Positions 57,014 through 64,000 of a stretch of DNA of 64,000 nucleotides are shown here, piece by piece. This DNA is from Lonepinella koalarum (lineage in GTDB: Bacteria > Pseudomonadota > Gammaproteobacteria > Enterobacterales > Pasteurellaceae). The notes beneath the pieces are model-generated. The model made no database searches. It saw only the letters and a program-made list of their open reading frames with translations, and was not told the DNA's origin. Positions within the stretch are counted from its first letter, which is position 1. Every line of letters starts with the position of its first letter. The stretch spans positions 1 through 64,000 of the forward strand of contig JAUNED010000007.1 of assembly GCA_030525745.1 (NCBI GenBank), read 5' to 3'. The position numbers were made by a program, and so were the translations under genes.

Positions 57014-57044
57014 GGCAAGGCTGATAAATGCCTTGCCTTATTTT
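57014..57044 (+). terminator. Hairpin between surface lipoprotein and Slam genes
   Basis: GGCAAGGC (57014-57021) and GCCTTGCC (57030-57037) enclose an 8-nt loop, followed by TTATTTTAT. It would lower Slam expression relative to its substrate. Confidence 0.75.
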
Positions 57045-57075
57045 ATCTCCTTCAATCTCTTTTTTATTTTCCTTT

Positions 57076-58521
57076 ATGTTCAAAAAAGCTACTTTCTGTT
57101 TTGCTTCATTTACTATACTTACTTCACAAGCACAAAATTTACCTGAACGGCTAGAACAACGTATTGATAATCAACGTTTTCAACAACTTGAGCAGCCTAA
57201 AATCCAACGTTCTCCACAAATAGTTGAAACTAATACGCTAAATACAGACATACAATTTACTGCTGAGCAATTTAGACAACGTCCAGATTTAATTATAAGG
57301 GCGATGCCACCTGCGCTAATTCAGCAAAATAGCTCATTAATTAAATTTTTATTGCCATTTTATCAACAAATTCCCGAAAATCTACAAGATCCAATGTGGT
57401 TAAAATGGGCAGAAGCCATCATTCAAAAGTCGGATAAAAATTACCGCACTTCAATTAAGTTATATAGGGAGTTAATTGCTGATAACCCTAATATTACTTC
57501 GATACGCCTGCAATTAGCGATAGCTTTGTTTGAAAATAAGGAGTGGGTTGCTGCTGAAGATCAATTTTACAAATTGCGTAGTGAAAAATTACCCACAGAA
57601 ATTTTACAGATAATTCATAACTACCTTATAGCGATTAAACGAAGTAACCCCTGGGAATTTAATTTGGGACTGACCTATCTACATGATCCTAATATTAATA
57701 ATGCTCCCTCAAGCAGTACTAAATGGGGAAATTGGTCAGCACCAGAAAAAGAATCCGGTCGTGGTTTAGGAATGAATATAGATATATCGAAAAAGTGGTC
57801 TTGGCACAATCAATTTTTTCATCAAATCCGCTTAAATGGTCATGGAAAATATTACTGGGATAATAAAAAATATAATGAATACAGCGGACGTTTAATAACA
57901 GATTTTGGCTGGGAAAATGCGGAACAAGCATTTACTCTATCGCCTTTTATCCACCAAGTATGGTATGCGGGAGGTAATATTAAAAGTCAATCAGTTAAAC
58001 GTTTTTTCCATGAAGTAGGCATTCAAGTACAGTGGAAACATTGGTTATCAACACAATGGCAACTAACTCCCTCTTATGAATATAGTAAACAGTATTATCG
58101 CACTAGAAAACACTTAGATGGTCATCAGCATTTACTGAGTACTACATTAGTTTACTTAGAAAATGCGCAACGCTATTGGTTTATTTCACCTAATTTCCTA
58201 TCTTCCCATACTCAATATTTGGATGATAGTTTTACACGTATAGGTTTCTCTGTGGGAACGGGACAAGAGTGGGAAAATGGCTTATCTACTCGATTATCTG
58301 TACACTATGCGTATAAGCGTTACAAAGGGCCAATGCCAATTTTTCAAATTACTCAAAAAAATCATGAATATGGCATAACCACTAGCCTATGGCACCGTTC
58401 AATCCATTTTATGGGAATCACTCCAAAATTAACATGGCAATACAGTAAAGTAAAAAGTCAGTATATTTTTAATAATTATGATAAACACCGTGTATTTTTC
58501 GAATTAGGAAAAACATTCTAG
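57076..58521 (+). CDS. Surface lipoprotein assembly modulator (Slam, DUF560)
   Basis: From ATG 57076 the protein has ~481 residues and a signal peptide ending near S-Q-A. The periplasmic N-terminal part (to ~195) is helical and TPR-like: I-K-L-Y-R-E-L-I-A-D-N-P-N, L-R-L/Q-L-A-I-A-L-F-E-N-K-E-W, A-A-E-D-Q-F. The rest is a 14-strand-type beta-barrel with aromatic strand ends and a final Phe, G-K-T-F. Slam proteins move lipoproteins to the cell surface. The adjacent lipoprotein is the likely substrate. The longest frame begins 16 codons upstream, inside the terminator stem, and is rejected. Confidence 0.9.
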   Translation: MFKKATFCFASFTILTSQAQNLPERLEQRIDNQRFQQLEQPKIQRSPQIVETNTLNTDIQFTAEQFRQRPDLIIRAMPPALIQQNSSLIKFLLPFYQQIPENLQDPMWLKWAEAIIQKSDKNYRTSIKLYRELIADNPNITSIRLQLAIALFENKEWVAAEDQFYKLRSEKLPTEILQIIHNYLIAIKRSNPWEFNLGLTYLHDPNINNAPSSSTKWGNWSAPEKESGRGLGMNIDISKKWSWHNQFFHQIRLNGHGKYYWDNKKYNEYSGRLITDFGWENAEQAFTLSPFIHQVWYAGGNIKSQSVKRFFHEVGIQVQWKHWLSTQWQLTPSYEYSKQYYRTRKHLDGHQHLLSTTLVYLENAQRYWFISPNFLSSHTQYLDDSFTRIGFSVGTGQEWENGLSTRLSVHYAYKRYKGPMPIFQITQKNHEYGITTSLWHRSIHFMGITPKLTWQYSKVKSQYIFNNYDKHRVFFELGKTF

Positions 58522-58641
58522 TAACGAACAGCCCTAAAATTTTGACAATAAGCAATATTTTTTATTTTTAGAACAGAGATCGTAAAAAAAGCGTTCTATG
58601 GTAGAATTTTGCATCTTCTAAAATACAGCTCAGGAAATGCA

Positions 58642-60957
58642 ATGATCAATTTAAGCACCCAAATTAGCCAAATTATTGCTGCAGAATTAAATGTACGTGC
58701 AGCACAAATTTTAGCGGCAATTCAATTGTTAGATGAAGGAAATACCATTCCTTTTATCGCCCGTTATCGTAAAGAAGTGACCGGAGGGCTAGACGACAGC
58801 CAGTTACGCCATTTTGAAACTCGTCTGATTTATTTGCGAGAATTGGAAGATCGTCGTCAAACTATTTTAAAATCCATTGAGGAACAAGGCAAACTCACGG
58901 ATGAATTGCGTTCACAAATTGAGCAAACTCAGAGTAAAACGGAATTAGAAGACTTATATTTGCCTTATAAACCGAAACGTCGCACTAAAGGGCAGATTGC
59001 TATAGAAGCAGGGTTAGCGCCTTTAGCGGATTTATTATGGAATGCGCCCGAACATCATCCCGATATAGTTGCTGCCGATTTTGTGAATGCTGAAAAAGGG
59101 ATTGCGGATGCGAAAACTGCCTTAGACGGCGCACGCTATATTTTGATGGAGCGTTTTGCCGAAGATGCACAATTATTAGCCAAAGTGCGTCAATATTTAA
59201 CCCAAAGTGCGGTCATTTTTTCTAAAGTTTTAGAAGGCAAAGAGGAAGAAGGGGCGAAATTCCAAGATTATTTTGATCATTCGGAAGCCTTTAATGAGGT
59301 CCCTTCACACCGAGCTTTGGCAATGTTTCGTGGACGAAATGAAGGTATTTTACAATTAGGTTTAAACGCTGATCCGAATGCGGAAGAAGGCAATCGTTCC
59401 AGCTATTGTGAAGAGATTATTCGTGAACATTTAGGGATCCGTTTCAATAATCAACCTGCCGACAAATGGCGCGAACAAGTCATTAGCTGGACGTGGAAAA
59501 TCAAAGTTGCCTTGCATTTAGAAACCGAGCTGATGGGAAGCCTGCGTGAAAAAGCAGAAGATGAAGCCATTGATGTTTTTGCCCGCAACTTAACCGCACT
59601 TTTAATGGCAGCGCCTGCCGGTGCAAAAAATACAATGGGGCTTGACCCCGGCTTGCGTACCGGTGTGAAAGTCGCTGTTGTGGACAGTACGGGTAAATTA
59701 CTGGCAACGGAGACGATTTATCCTCATACAGGGCAAGCGGATGCCGCAATGGTCAGCATTTATAAATTGATTAAGCAACACAATGTAGAACTTGTTGCTA
59801 TCGGCAACGGCACAGCGTCCCGTGAGACAGAACGTTTTGCCAAAGAAGTGATTAAACAAATTGAGGGCAATAAACCCCAAACCGTTGTCGTCAGCGAAGC
59901 CGGCGCCTCTGTCTATTCTGCTTCCGAATTGGCGGCAGCAGAATTTCCACATTTAGATGTGTCTTTACGAGGTGCAGTTTCTATAGCCCGTCGCTTACAA
60001 GATCCGTTAGCAGAATTGGTGAAAATTGATCCTAAAGCCATTGGCGTAGGGCAATATCAACATGATGTAAATCAAAGCCAACTTGCGCGTAAATTAGATG
60101 CCGTAGTGGAAGACTGCGTAAATGCCGTGGGGGTTGATTTAAATACCGCCTCTGCCCCACTGCTAGCTCGAGTTGCCGGTATGACGAAAACACTCGCCCA
60201 AAATATTGTAGATTACCGTGACGAAAACGGCCGTTTCAATTCCCGCGCCGAATTAAAAAAAGTCCCTCGTTTAGGTCCAAAAGCCTTTGAACAATGTGCT
60301 GGCTTCATGCGAATTTCTCAAGGTGAAAACCCTCTTGATGCTTCCGGCGTTCACCCGGAAGCCTATAGCGTAGTAGAAAAAATACTACAAGCCACAGAGC
60401 AATCTATTCAAGATCTCATGAGCAATACCACTAAAATCCGCCAACTTGATGCCAAACAATTTACCGATACACAATTTGGCTTACCAACCGTGATAGATAT
60501 TTTCAAAGAATTGGAAAAACCGGGACGCGATCCCCGCGGAGAATTTAAAACCGCCACCTTTATGGACGGTATCGAAGAAATCACTGACCTCAAAAGTGGT
60601 ATGGTCTTGGAAGGTACAGTCACCAATGTCACAAATTTTGGTGCTTTCGTAGATATTGGCGTTCATCAAGACGGTTTAGTACACATTTCTTCCCTGTCCG
60701 ATAAATTCGTGGAAGATCCTCACCAAATAGTCAAAACCGGTGATGTGGTGAAAGTGAAAGTATTAGAGGTTGATGTTGCCCGAAAACGTATTGCATTAAC
60801 CATGCGATTAGACGAAAGTGCGGTTAAAAATCAGGAAAAATCACAACATCCTTCGCAGAACAAAGCAAAAAACAACCGCACTTCGAGTGAAAAAACACAA
60901 GCACATCGTATCGGTAACAACGCTTTTGCTGATGCCCTGAAAGGTTGGAAAAAATAA
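58642..60957 (+). CDS. tex: RNA-binding transcription accessory protein Tex (YhgF)
   Basis: From ATG 58642 (CAGGAAA site) the protein has ~771 residues. The order is an N-terminal helical Tex domain, a YqgF-like fold near residues 325-450 ([16 protein letters not shown]), and helix-hairpin-helix motifs near 495-560. A C-terminal S1 domain ([26 protein letters not shown]) completes it. Tex affects transcript stability and toxin gene expression in several bacteria. The linker after S1 has a pair of USS copies. Confidence 0.95.
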   Translation: MINLSTQISQIIAAELNVRAAQILAAIQLLDEGNTIPFIARYRKEVTGGLDDSQLRHFETRLIYLRELEDRRQTILKSIEEQGKLTDELRSQIEQTQSKTELEDLYLPYKPKRRTKGQIAIEAGLAPLADLLWNAPEHHPDIVAADFVNAEKGIADAKTALDGARYILMERFAEDAQLLAKVRQYLTQSAVIFSKVLEGKEEEGAKFQDYFDHSEAFNEVPSHRALAMFRGRNEGILQLGLNADPNAEEGNRSSYCEEIIREHLGIRFNNQPADKWREQVISWTWKIKVALHLETELMGSLREKAEDEAIDVFARNLTALLMAAPAGAKNTMGLDPGLRTGVKVAVVDSTGKLLATETIYPHTGQADAAMVSIYKLIKQHNVELVAIGNGTASRETERFAKEVIKQIEGNKPQTVVVSEAGASVYSASELAAAEFPHLDVSLRGAVSIARRLQDPLAELVKIDPKAIGVGQYQHDVNQSQLARKLDAVVEDCVNAVGVDLNTASAPLLARVAGMTKTLAQNIVDYRDENGRFNSRAELKKVPRLGPKAFEQCAGFMRISQGENPLDASGVHPEAYSVVEKILQATEQSIQDLMSNTTKIRQLDAKQFTDTQFGLPTVIDIFKELEKPGRDPRGEFKTATFMDGIEEITDLKSGMVLEGTVTNVTNFGAFVDIGVHQDGLVHISSLSDKFVEDPHQIVKTGDVVKVKVLEVDVARKRIALTMRLDESAVKNQEKSQHPSQNKAKNNRTSSEKTQAHRIGNNAFADALKGWKK

Positions 60958-61002
60958 TTACATTTAGTGTGTTGTTACTATAACCACTGAATACAGGAGC
61001 GA

Positions 61003-61971
61003 ATGATGGCAACGAGAGACACAGATTTAAAATCGGCATTGTAGTTGCTGGAGATTCTGAGCATTATCCCGAAAAAGCCACGCAGTATTAGCTCAACAAA
61101 AATTTATGCGTATTTACTCAGCATAGGTTTTGATAAGGATAAACGGACTTTTCAGCGTTATCTGAAAGAACTTTGTGAATATTTTGAGGATTTGGAATGT
61201 AACGATGACAGTAAGCCTTACTGTTATGCTTGGTTTCCACGTTCGCAAGGATTGTCTCTTCCGCTACTGACAGGACAACAATCATTACTGCTAAAACTTG
61301 CCGAGCAACAGTTGAAATATCTATTGCCGGCAAATTTAATGGCATCAATGAAACCCTTTTTTGAGCAGGCAGACAGAATGGTTTCCGGGGCGAAAGACAA
61401 GCCCGAATACCAATGGCTAAATAAAGTTTGCTCCACGCCAACCAGCCTACCGCTGATCCCTGCAAAAATTAAAGAAGAGATTTTTAATGCCGTAAGCCAA
61501 GCCTTATTTCAAAATAAGTTGTTAAAGATTGAATATCAGAACCAGCACGGCAAAAAACACCAAGCGACAATTATGCCATTGGCGATTTCGCAACAAGGTG
61601 CGAGCATTTATTTGGTCTGCCGTTATGAAGGATTTGACGATAATCGCCTGTTAGCTCTTCACCGCATTCGCAAGGCGGAGATTTCCACTTTTAGTTTTGA
61701 ACGCCCGAAAGATTTTAATCTACAAGCCTATCAAGATGCTGGACATTTAGGCTTTGGTAATGGTGAAAAAATTCGTTTAACCTTTTCAATTGCCCATTAT
61801 GCCGGTTTCCATTTGACTGAAACACCGCTTGCTAAAGACCAGAAAATTCTCGAGGAGAGTGAAACTCACTACCGTATTCAAGCCACAGTCGCTGACAATG
61901 ATATGCTAACCTGGTGGCTACGCAAATTTGGCGAAGATATTTGGGATATTGAGAAAGAAATGCTGAAATAA
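61003..61971 (+). pseudogene. WYL-domain transcriptional regulator with in-frame TAG near the start
   Basis: An AGGAG site precedes ATG-ATG at 61003-61008. The frame reads M-M-A-T-R-D-T-D-L-K-S-A-L and then TAG at 61042-61044. It stays open for 308 codons after that, starting at a TTG directly after the stop with no RBS of its own. A single CAG-to-TAG change would explain the break. Beyond it come the winged-helix part (S-S-T-K-I-Y-A-Y-L, R-T-F-Q-R-Y-L-K-E-L) and a WYL domain (P-L-A-I-S-Q-Q-G-A-S-I-Y-L-V-C-R-Y-E-G, then L-H-R-I-R-K-A-E-I). A C-terminal WCX-like extension ends it. Such regulators often control defence or stress loci. It may be inactive or rescued by reinitiation or suppression. 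Confidence 0.75.
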
Positions 61972-61976
61972 GCGAA

Positions 61977-62025
61977 ACAAGCGGTCGGTTTTGTGGGGAT
62001 TTTTGCAAATCTGACCGCTTGTTTT
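61977..62025. terminator. Apl-type USS inverted pair between WYL and rhuM genes
   Basis: ACAAGCGGTC (61977-61986) and GACCGCTTGT (62013-62022) are perfect arms followed by TTTTATT. The core is the Actinobacillus-type USS, not the Hin-type found elsewhere in the window. It is placed as a terminator for both convergent genes. Confidence 0.85.
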
Positions 62026-62026
62026 A

Positions 62027-63043
62027 TTAAGATTGGATTTTCTCGGCTTCTTCCAAAAAACGGTTAAAATCACTTTTGAAAGTGCGGTCTTGAATAACTC
62101 GGAATTTATCATATTCACTTTCGGCTTTAATTTTTGCCATTTCTGCACTGATTTTGCCGTGATCTTGCAAAATTGGGTAATTCGACAACATTAAAAAATT
62201 GTTTAAGAAAGTTTCCCATTCTGCCATATTCATCAGAATTTGCCGTTTTGCTCGGTTTTCAGCTAAATCTAAATAAGCCGAAACCAGTTGATTTAATTCG
62301 CTGATATGAGCTTCTTCCAAGTAATTTTTAGCCACCGTCACATCGCTTTTCAAAATTTTTCCATCAGGTGCATTCCGCCAAGTGGTTAGCCCCATATTTG
62401 GCGATTCACTATTGGCGTTATGATAAATTAGCTCCGCAGCGGTTTGCCCTGTAATTGCCCAATGGAGTTTGTTTTGAACGGTGGCAAAAAATTGACGGGT
62501 GAGGGACGATTTTGGATCATAATCTGATGACAGCGCATACAAATCGGTAATTTTTTCATAAAAACGGCGTTCAGAAGCCCGAATTTCTCGGATTTTTTCA
62601 ACCAGTTGCTCAAAATAATCTTGCCCGAAGTGCTTACCTTGTTTGAGGCGTTTATCATCAAGCACAAAGCCTTTAATGATAAACTCTCGCAATGTATTGG
62701 TTGCCCAAATCCGGAATTGAGTTGCCTCACGGCTATTTACACGATAACCCACCGCAATAATGGCATCGAGGTTGTAGAAATCAATATTACGACTAACTTG
62801 ACGTTTTCCTTCCTGTTGAACTATTCGAAATTTTCGAGTGGTTGAAATCTGTTCTAACTCTCCCGTATCAAAAATCTGTTTTAGATGGAAATTGATCGTA
62901 TGAGATTGAACACCAAACAACTCCGCCATATTCTTTTGCGTAAGCCAAAAGGTTTCATCAAGGTATTGCACTTCAATTTCTACATCCTGTTGAGCGGAAT
63001 AAAACAAAATGTTGGCACTGGTTGGGGTGGATAAATTAGACAT
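62027..63043 (-). CDS. RhuM family protein
   Basis: The 338-residue protein starts M-S-N-L-S-T-P-T with a GGAG site. It contains W-L-T-Q-K-N-M-A-E-L-F-G-V near residue 32 (HTH-like) and the hallmark Y-R-V-N-S-R-E-A-T-Q-F-R-I-W-A-T near 95. The C-terminal L-D-L-A-E-N-R-A-K-R motif is also present. This is the RhuM family, named from Salmonella SPI-3, often next to restriction or other defence genes. The biochemical role is unknown; KilA-N/Bro-like DNA binding at the N-terminus is plausible. One Hin-type USS (62080-62088) lies near its 3' end. Confidence 0.85.
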   Translation of the reverse strand: MSNLSTPTSANILFYSAQQDVEIEVQYLDETFWLTQKNMAELFGVQSHTINFHLKQIFDTGELEQISTTRKFRIVQQEGKRQVSRNIDFYNLDAIIAVGYRVNSREATQFRIWATNTLREFIIKGFVLDDKRLKQGKHFGQDYFEQLVEKIREIRASERRFYEKITDLYALSSDYDPKSSLTRQFFATVQNKLHWAITGQTAAELIYHNANSESPNMGLTTWRNAPDGKILKSDVTVAKNYLEEAHISELNQLVSAYLDLAENRAKRQILMNMAEWETFLNNFLMLSNYPILQDHGKISAEMAKIKAESEYDKFRVIQDRTFKSDFNRFLEEAEKIQS

Positions 63044-63159
63044 AACGTTCTCCTTTTATTTGTGCATACTTTACTACAAAATCCACACCAAATTTTGACG
63101 ATTTTTGTGACACTCGTCCCAAATTTTTTATTTTTCCGACTTTTAATTCTCGCCATTAG

Positions 63160-63190
63160 CCTGTTTTTTGCGCTCTTTTTGATAAACAGG
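63160..63190 (+). repeat. Inverted repeat overlapping the PP2C ribosome binding site
   Basis: CCTGTTT (63160-63166) pairs with AAACAGG (63184-63190) across 17 nt. The right arm contains the AGG of the ribosome binding site for ATG 63199, so a hairpin could hide it. Seven base pairs may be chance. Confidence 0.35.
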
Positions 63191-63198
63191 AATAACCA

Positions 63199-63945
63199 AT
63201 GCCTTTTCAACTTACGTTCTGCCAGCAAGCCGGCAATCAGCACCAGAAAAATCAAGATGCACTGTTTAATGGCAAAGCGGTGTACCAGTGGCAACTTAAA
63301 AATGCCGAAAGTTATCTGCTGGATAACGAAAAAGTAATTTTCGGGGTTGCAGACGGCGTTTCCAGCCACCCTCGAAATCATCTTGCCTCACATTATTTAA
63401 TGGCGTTACTCAGCCAATGCCAATCCCTTGATAGCCAATGGTTGCGACAGGCACACGGCGATTTTTGCGTGAAATTAGCGAAAGATTATTTTGGCACTTC
63501 TTGCACTTTTGTTGCTTGTGAATTACACCACAACGGCAGAGGGCGGGTGGTCAATGTGGGCGACAGTCGAGCCTATAAAATTACGGCAAACGGCGAGTGG
63601 CAACAACTGAGTTTTGATCACACCATACTGGCTGAAATGAAACAGCAAGGCTTAGTTAAGGAAGGGAGCGATTATGCCTCAATGTATAACGGCTTAACCG
63701 ATTGTATTGTTGCCGATTTTGACGCCGATGATTTCCGCATTCATATAGCCGAATTTCAACTGGAAAAAGGCGAGAGCATTTTGCTCTGTTCTGACGGCTT
63801 GCACGAGCAACTCGCCCCGAAAGCCATTCAGGCGATTTGGGACGGATACGGAAGCCCGTCTCATCGTCTGCAAATTTGCAGAAAAATGGTAAAAATGCAC
63901 CGCTTGTATGACGATTTTTCTGCGGTGATTTGTGAAATTGTGTAA
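63199..63945 (+). CDS. PP2C-family serine/threonine phosphatase
   Basis: The 248-residue protein has the PPM metal and catalytic motifs in order: N-Q-D near residue 19, F-G-V-A-D-G-V-S near 48, G-T-S-C-T-F-V-A near 99, and N-V-G-D-S-R-A-Y near 119. D-H-T near 139, C-S-D-G-L near 198 and D-D-F-S-A-V-I near the end complete the set. No membrane segment or sensor domain is seen. Stand-alone phosphatases of this kind usually lie with a Ser/Thr kinase and a vWA protein (TerY-P-type). Such genes may follow, since GAGGAG ends the window. It carries an Apl-type USS core at 63899-63907. Confidence 0.9.
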   Translation: MPFQLTFCQQAGNQHQKNQDALFNGKAVYQWQLKNAESYLLDNEKVIFGVADGVSSHPRNHLASHYLMALLSQCQSLDSQWLRQAHGDFCVKLAKDYFGTSCTFVACELHHNGRGRVVNVGDSRAYKITANGEWQQLSFDHTILAEMKQQGLVKEGSDYASMYNGLTDCIVADFDADDFRIHIAEFQLEKGESILLCSDGLHEQLAPKAIQAIWDGYGSPSHRLQICRKMVKMHRLYDDFSAVICEIV

Positions 63946-63993
63946 TTAAAACGACATTATTTGTCGCATTGGTGCTTAAAATCCGCATAAAAC

Positions 63994-64000
63994 AGAGGAG
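63994..64000 (+). promoter_or_regulatory. Strong ribosome binding site at the window edge
   Basis: The last bases read AGAGGAG, a near-consensus Shine-Dalgarno, about 50 nt after the phosphatase stop. A further gene of the same operon probably starts just past 64000. Confidence 0.55.

Noticed and set aside
1..64000. CRISPR arrays, tRNA or rRNA genes, insertion sequences, prophage
   Set aside because: I found no regularly spaced repeats, no tRNA-like cloverleaf in the spacers and no transposase or phage structural genes. Repeated 9-mers are uptake sequences.

Overview
The window is a chromosomal segment of a Pasteurellaceae bacterium. The 9-mer AAGTGCGGT and its complement ACCGCACTT recur several dozen times. 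This is the Hin-type DNA uptake signal sequence (USS) of the Haemophilus, Aggregatibacter and Pasteurella group, and several copies form inverted pairs that act as rho-independent terminators. Gene order repeatedly matches Haemophilus influenzae or E. coli: secE-nusG-rplK-rplA, nhaB/fadR, aroK-aroB-dam, rpmB-rpmG-mutM, ftsE-ftsX, epmB/efp, lysA-lptM/cyaY-recQ. Composition is AT-rich. I cannot fix the genus. No tRNA, rRNA, IS element, prophage or CRISPR array was seen, and no stretch over 300 bases lacks a gene.

Layout. 1-575: edge of a gene set with a ketosynthase start and a DUF3261 lipoprotein, possibly an aryl polyene cluster. 589-2911: ribosomal protein/NusG/SecE block on the minus strand. 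3000-10215: phospholipid synthesis (pssA), an RNA methyltransferase, DUF554, dsbB, nhaB, fadR and xerD. 10353-15498: aroK-aroB-dam, rpmE and priA. 15610-17380: an exported isochorismatase-fold hydrolase with a divergent AraC regulator, lying between priA and ftsN. 17598-23532: ftsN and a TetR-controlled RND efflux operon. 23679-29707: ilvG-ilvM, then a lipoprotein-anchored Rossmann epimerase and an MFS nucleotide-exchanger-like carrier, then ilvD. 29817-34756: LOS core genes (waaA, coaD, kdkA, opsX), mutM and rpmG-rpmB with a long leader. 35055-47640: ftsEX, asd, pldB, a PF10136 membrane protein, transketolase, an AI-2E family permease, arfA, dusA and a Kef-type antiporter. 47696-56130: oapB/oapA, epmB/efp, yihI, lysA-lptM and cyaY-recQ.

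The accessory end. 56276-58521 holds a surface lipoprotein of the TbpB/fHbp barrel type with a Gly-rich anchor, followed by its likely Slam outer-membrane translocator. A 7-bp tandem repeat just upstream of the lipoprotein gene could make expression switchable. After tex, 61003-63945 carries a WYL-type regulator with an in-frame TAG near its start, a RhuM-family gene and a PP2C phosphatase. A strong ribosome binding site ends the window, so the phosphatase cluster continues beyond it. This end and the isochorismatase gene contain the only Apl-type USS cores (ACAAGCGGT) I found, which suggests import from the Actinobacillus side of the family.

The candidates most worth follow-up are the Slam/lipoprotein pair with its repeat tract, the WYL/RhuM/PP2C island with foreign USS dialect, and the periplasmic Rossmann lipoprotein plus nucleotide-carrier-like MFS protein embedded in the ilv operon.
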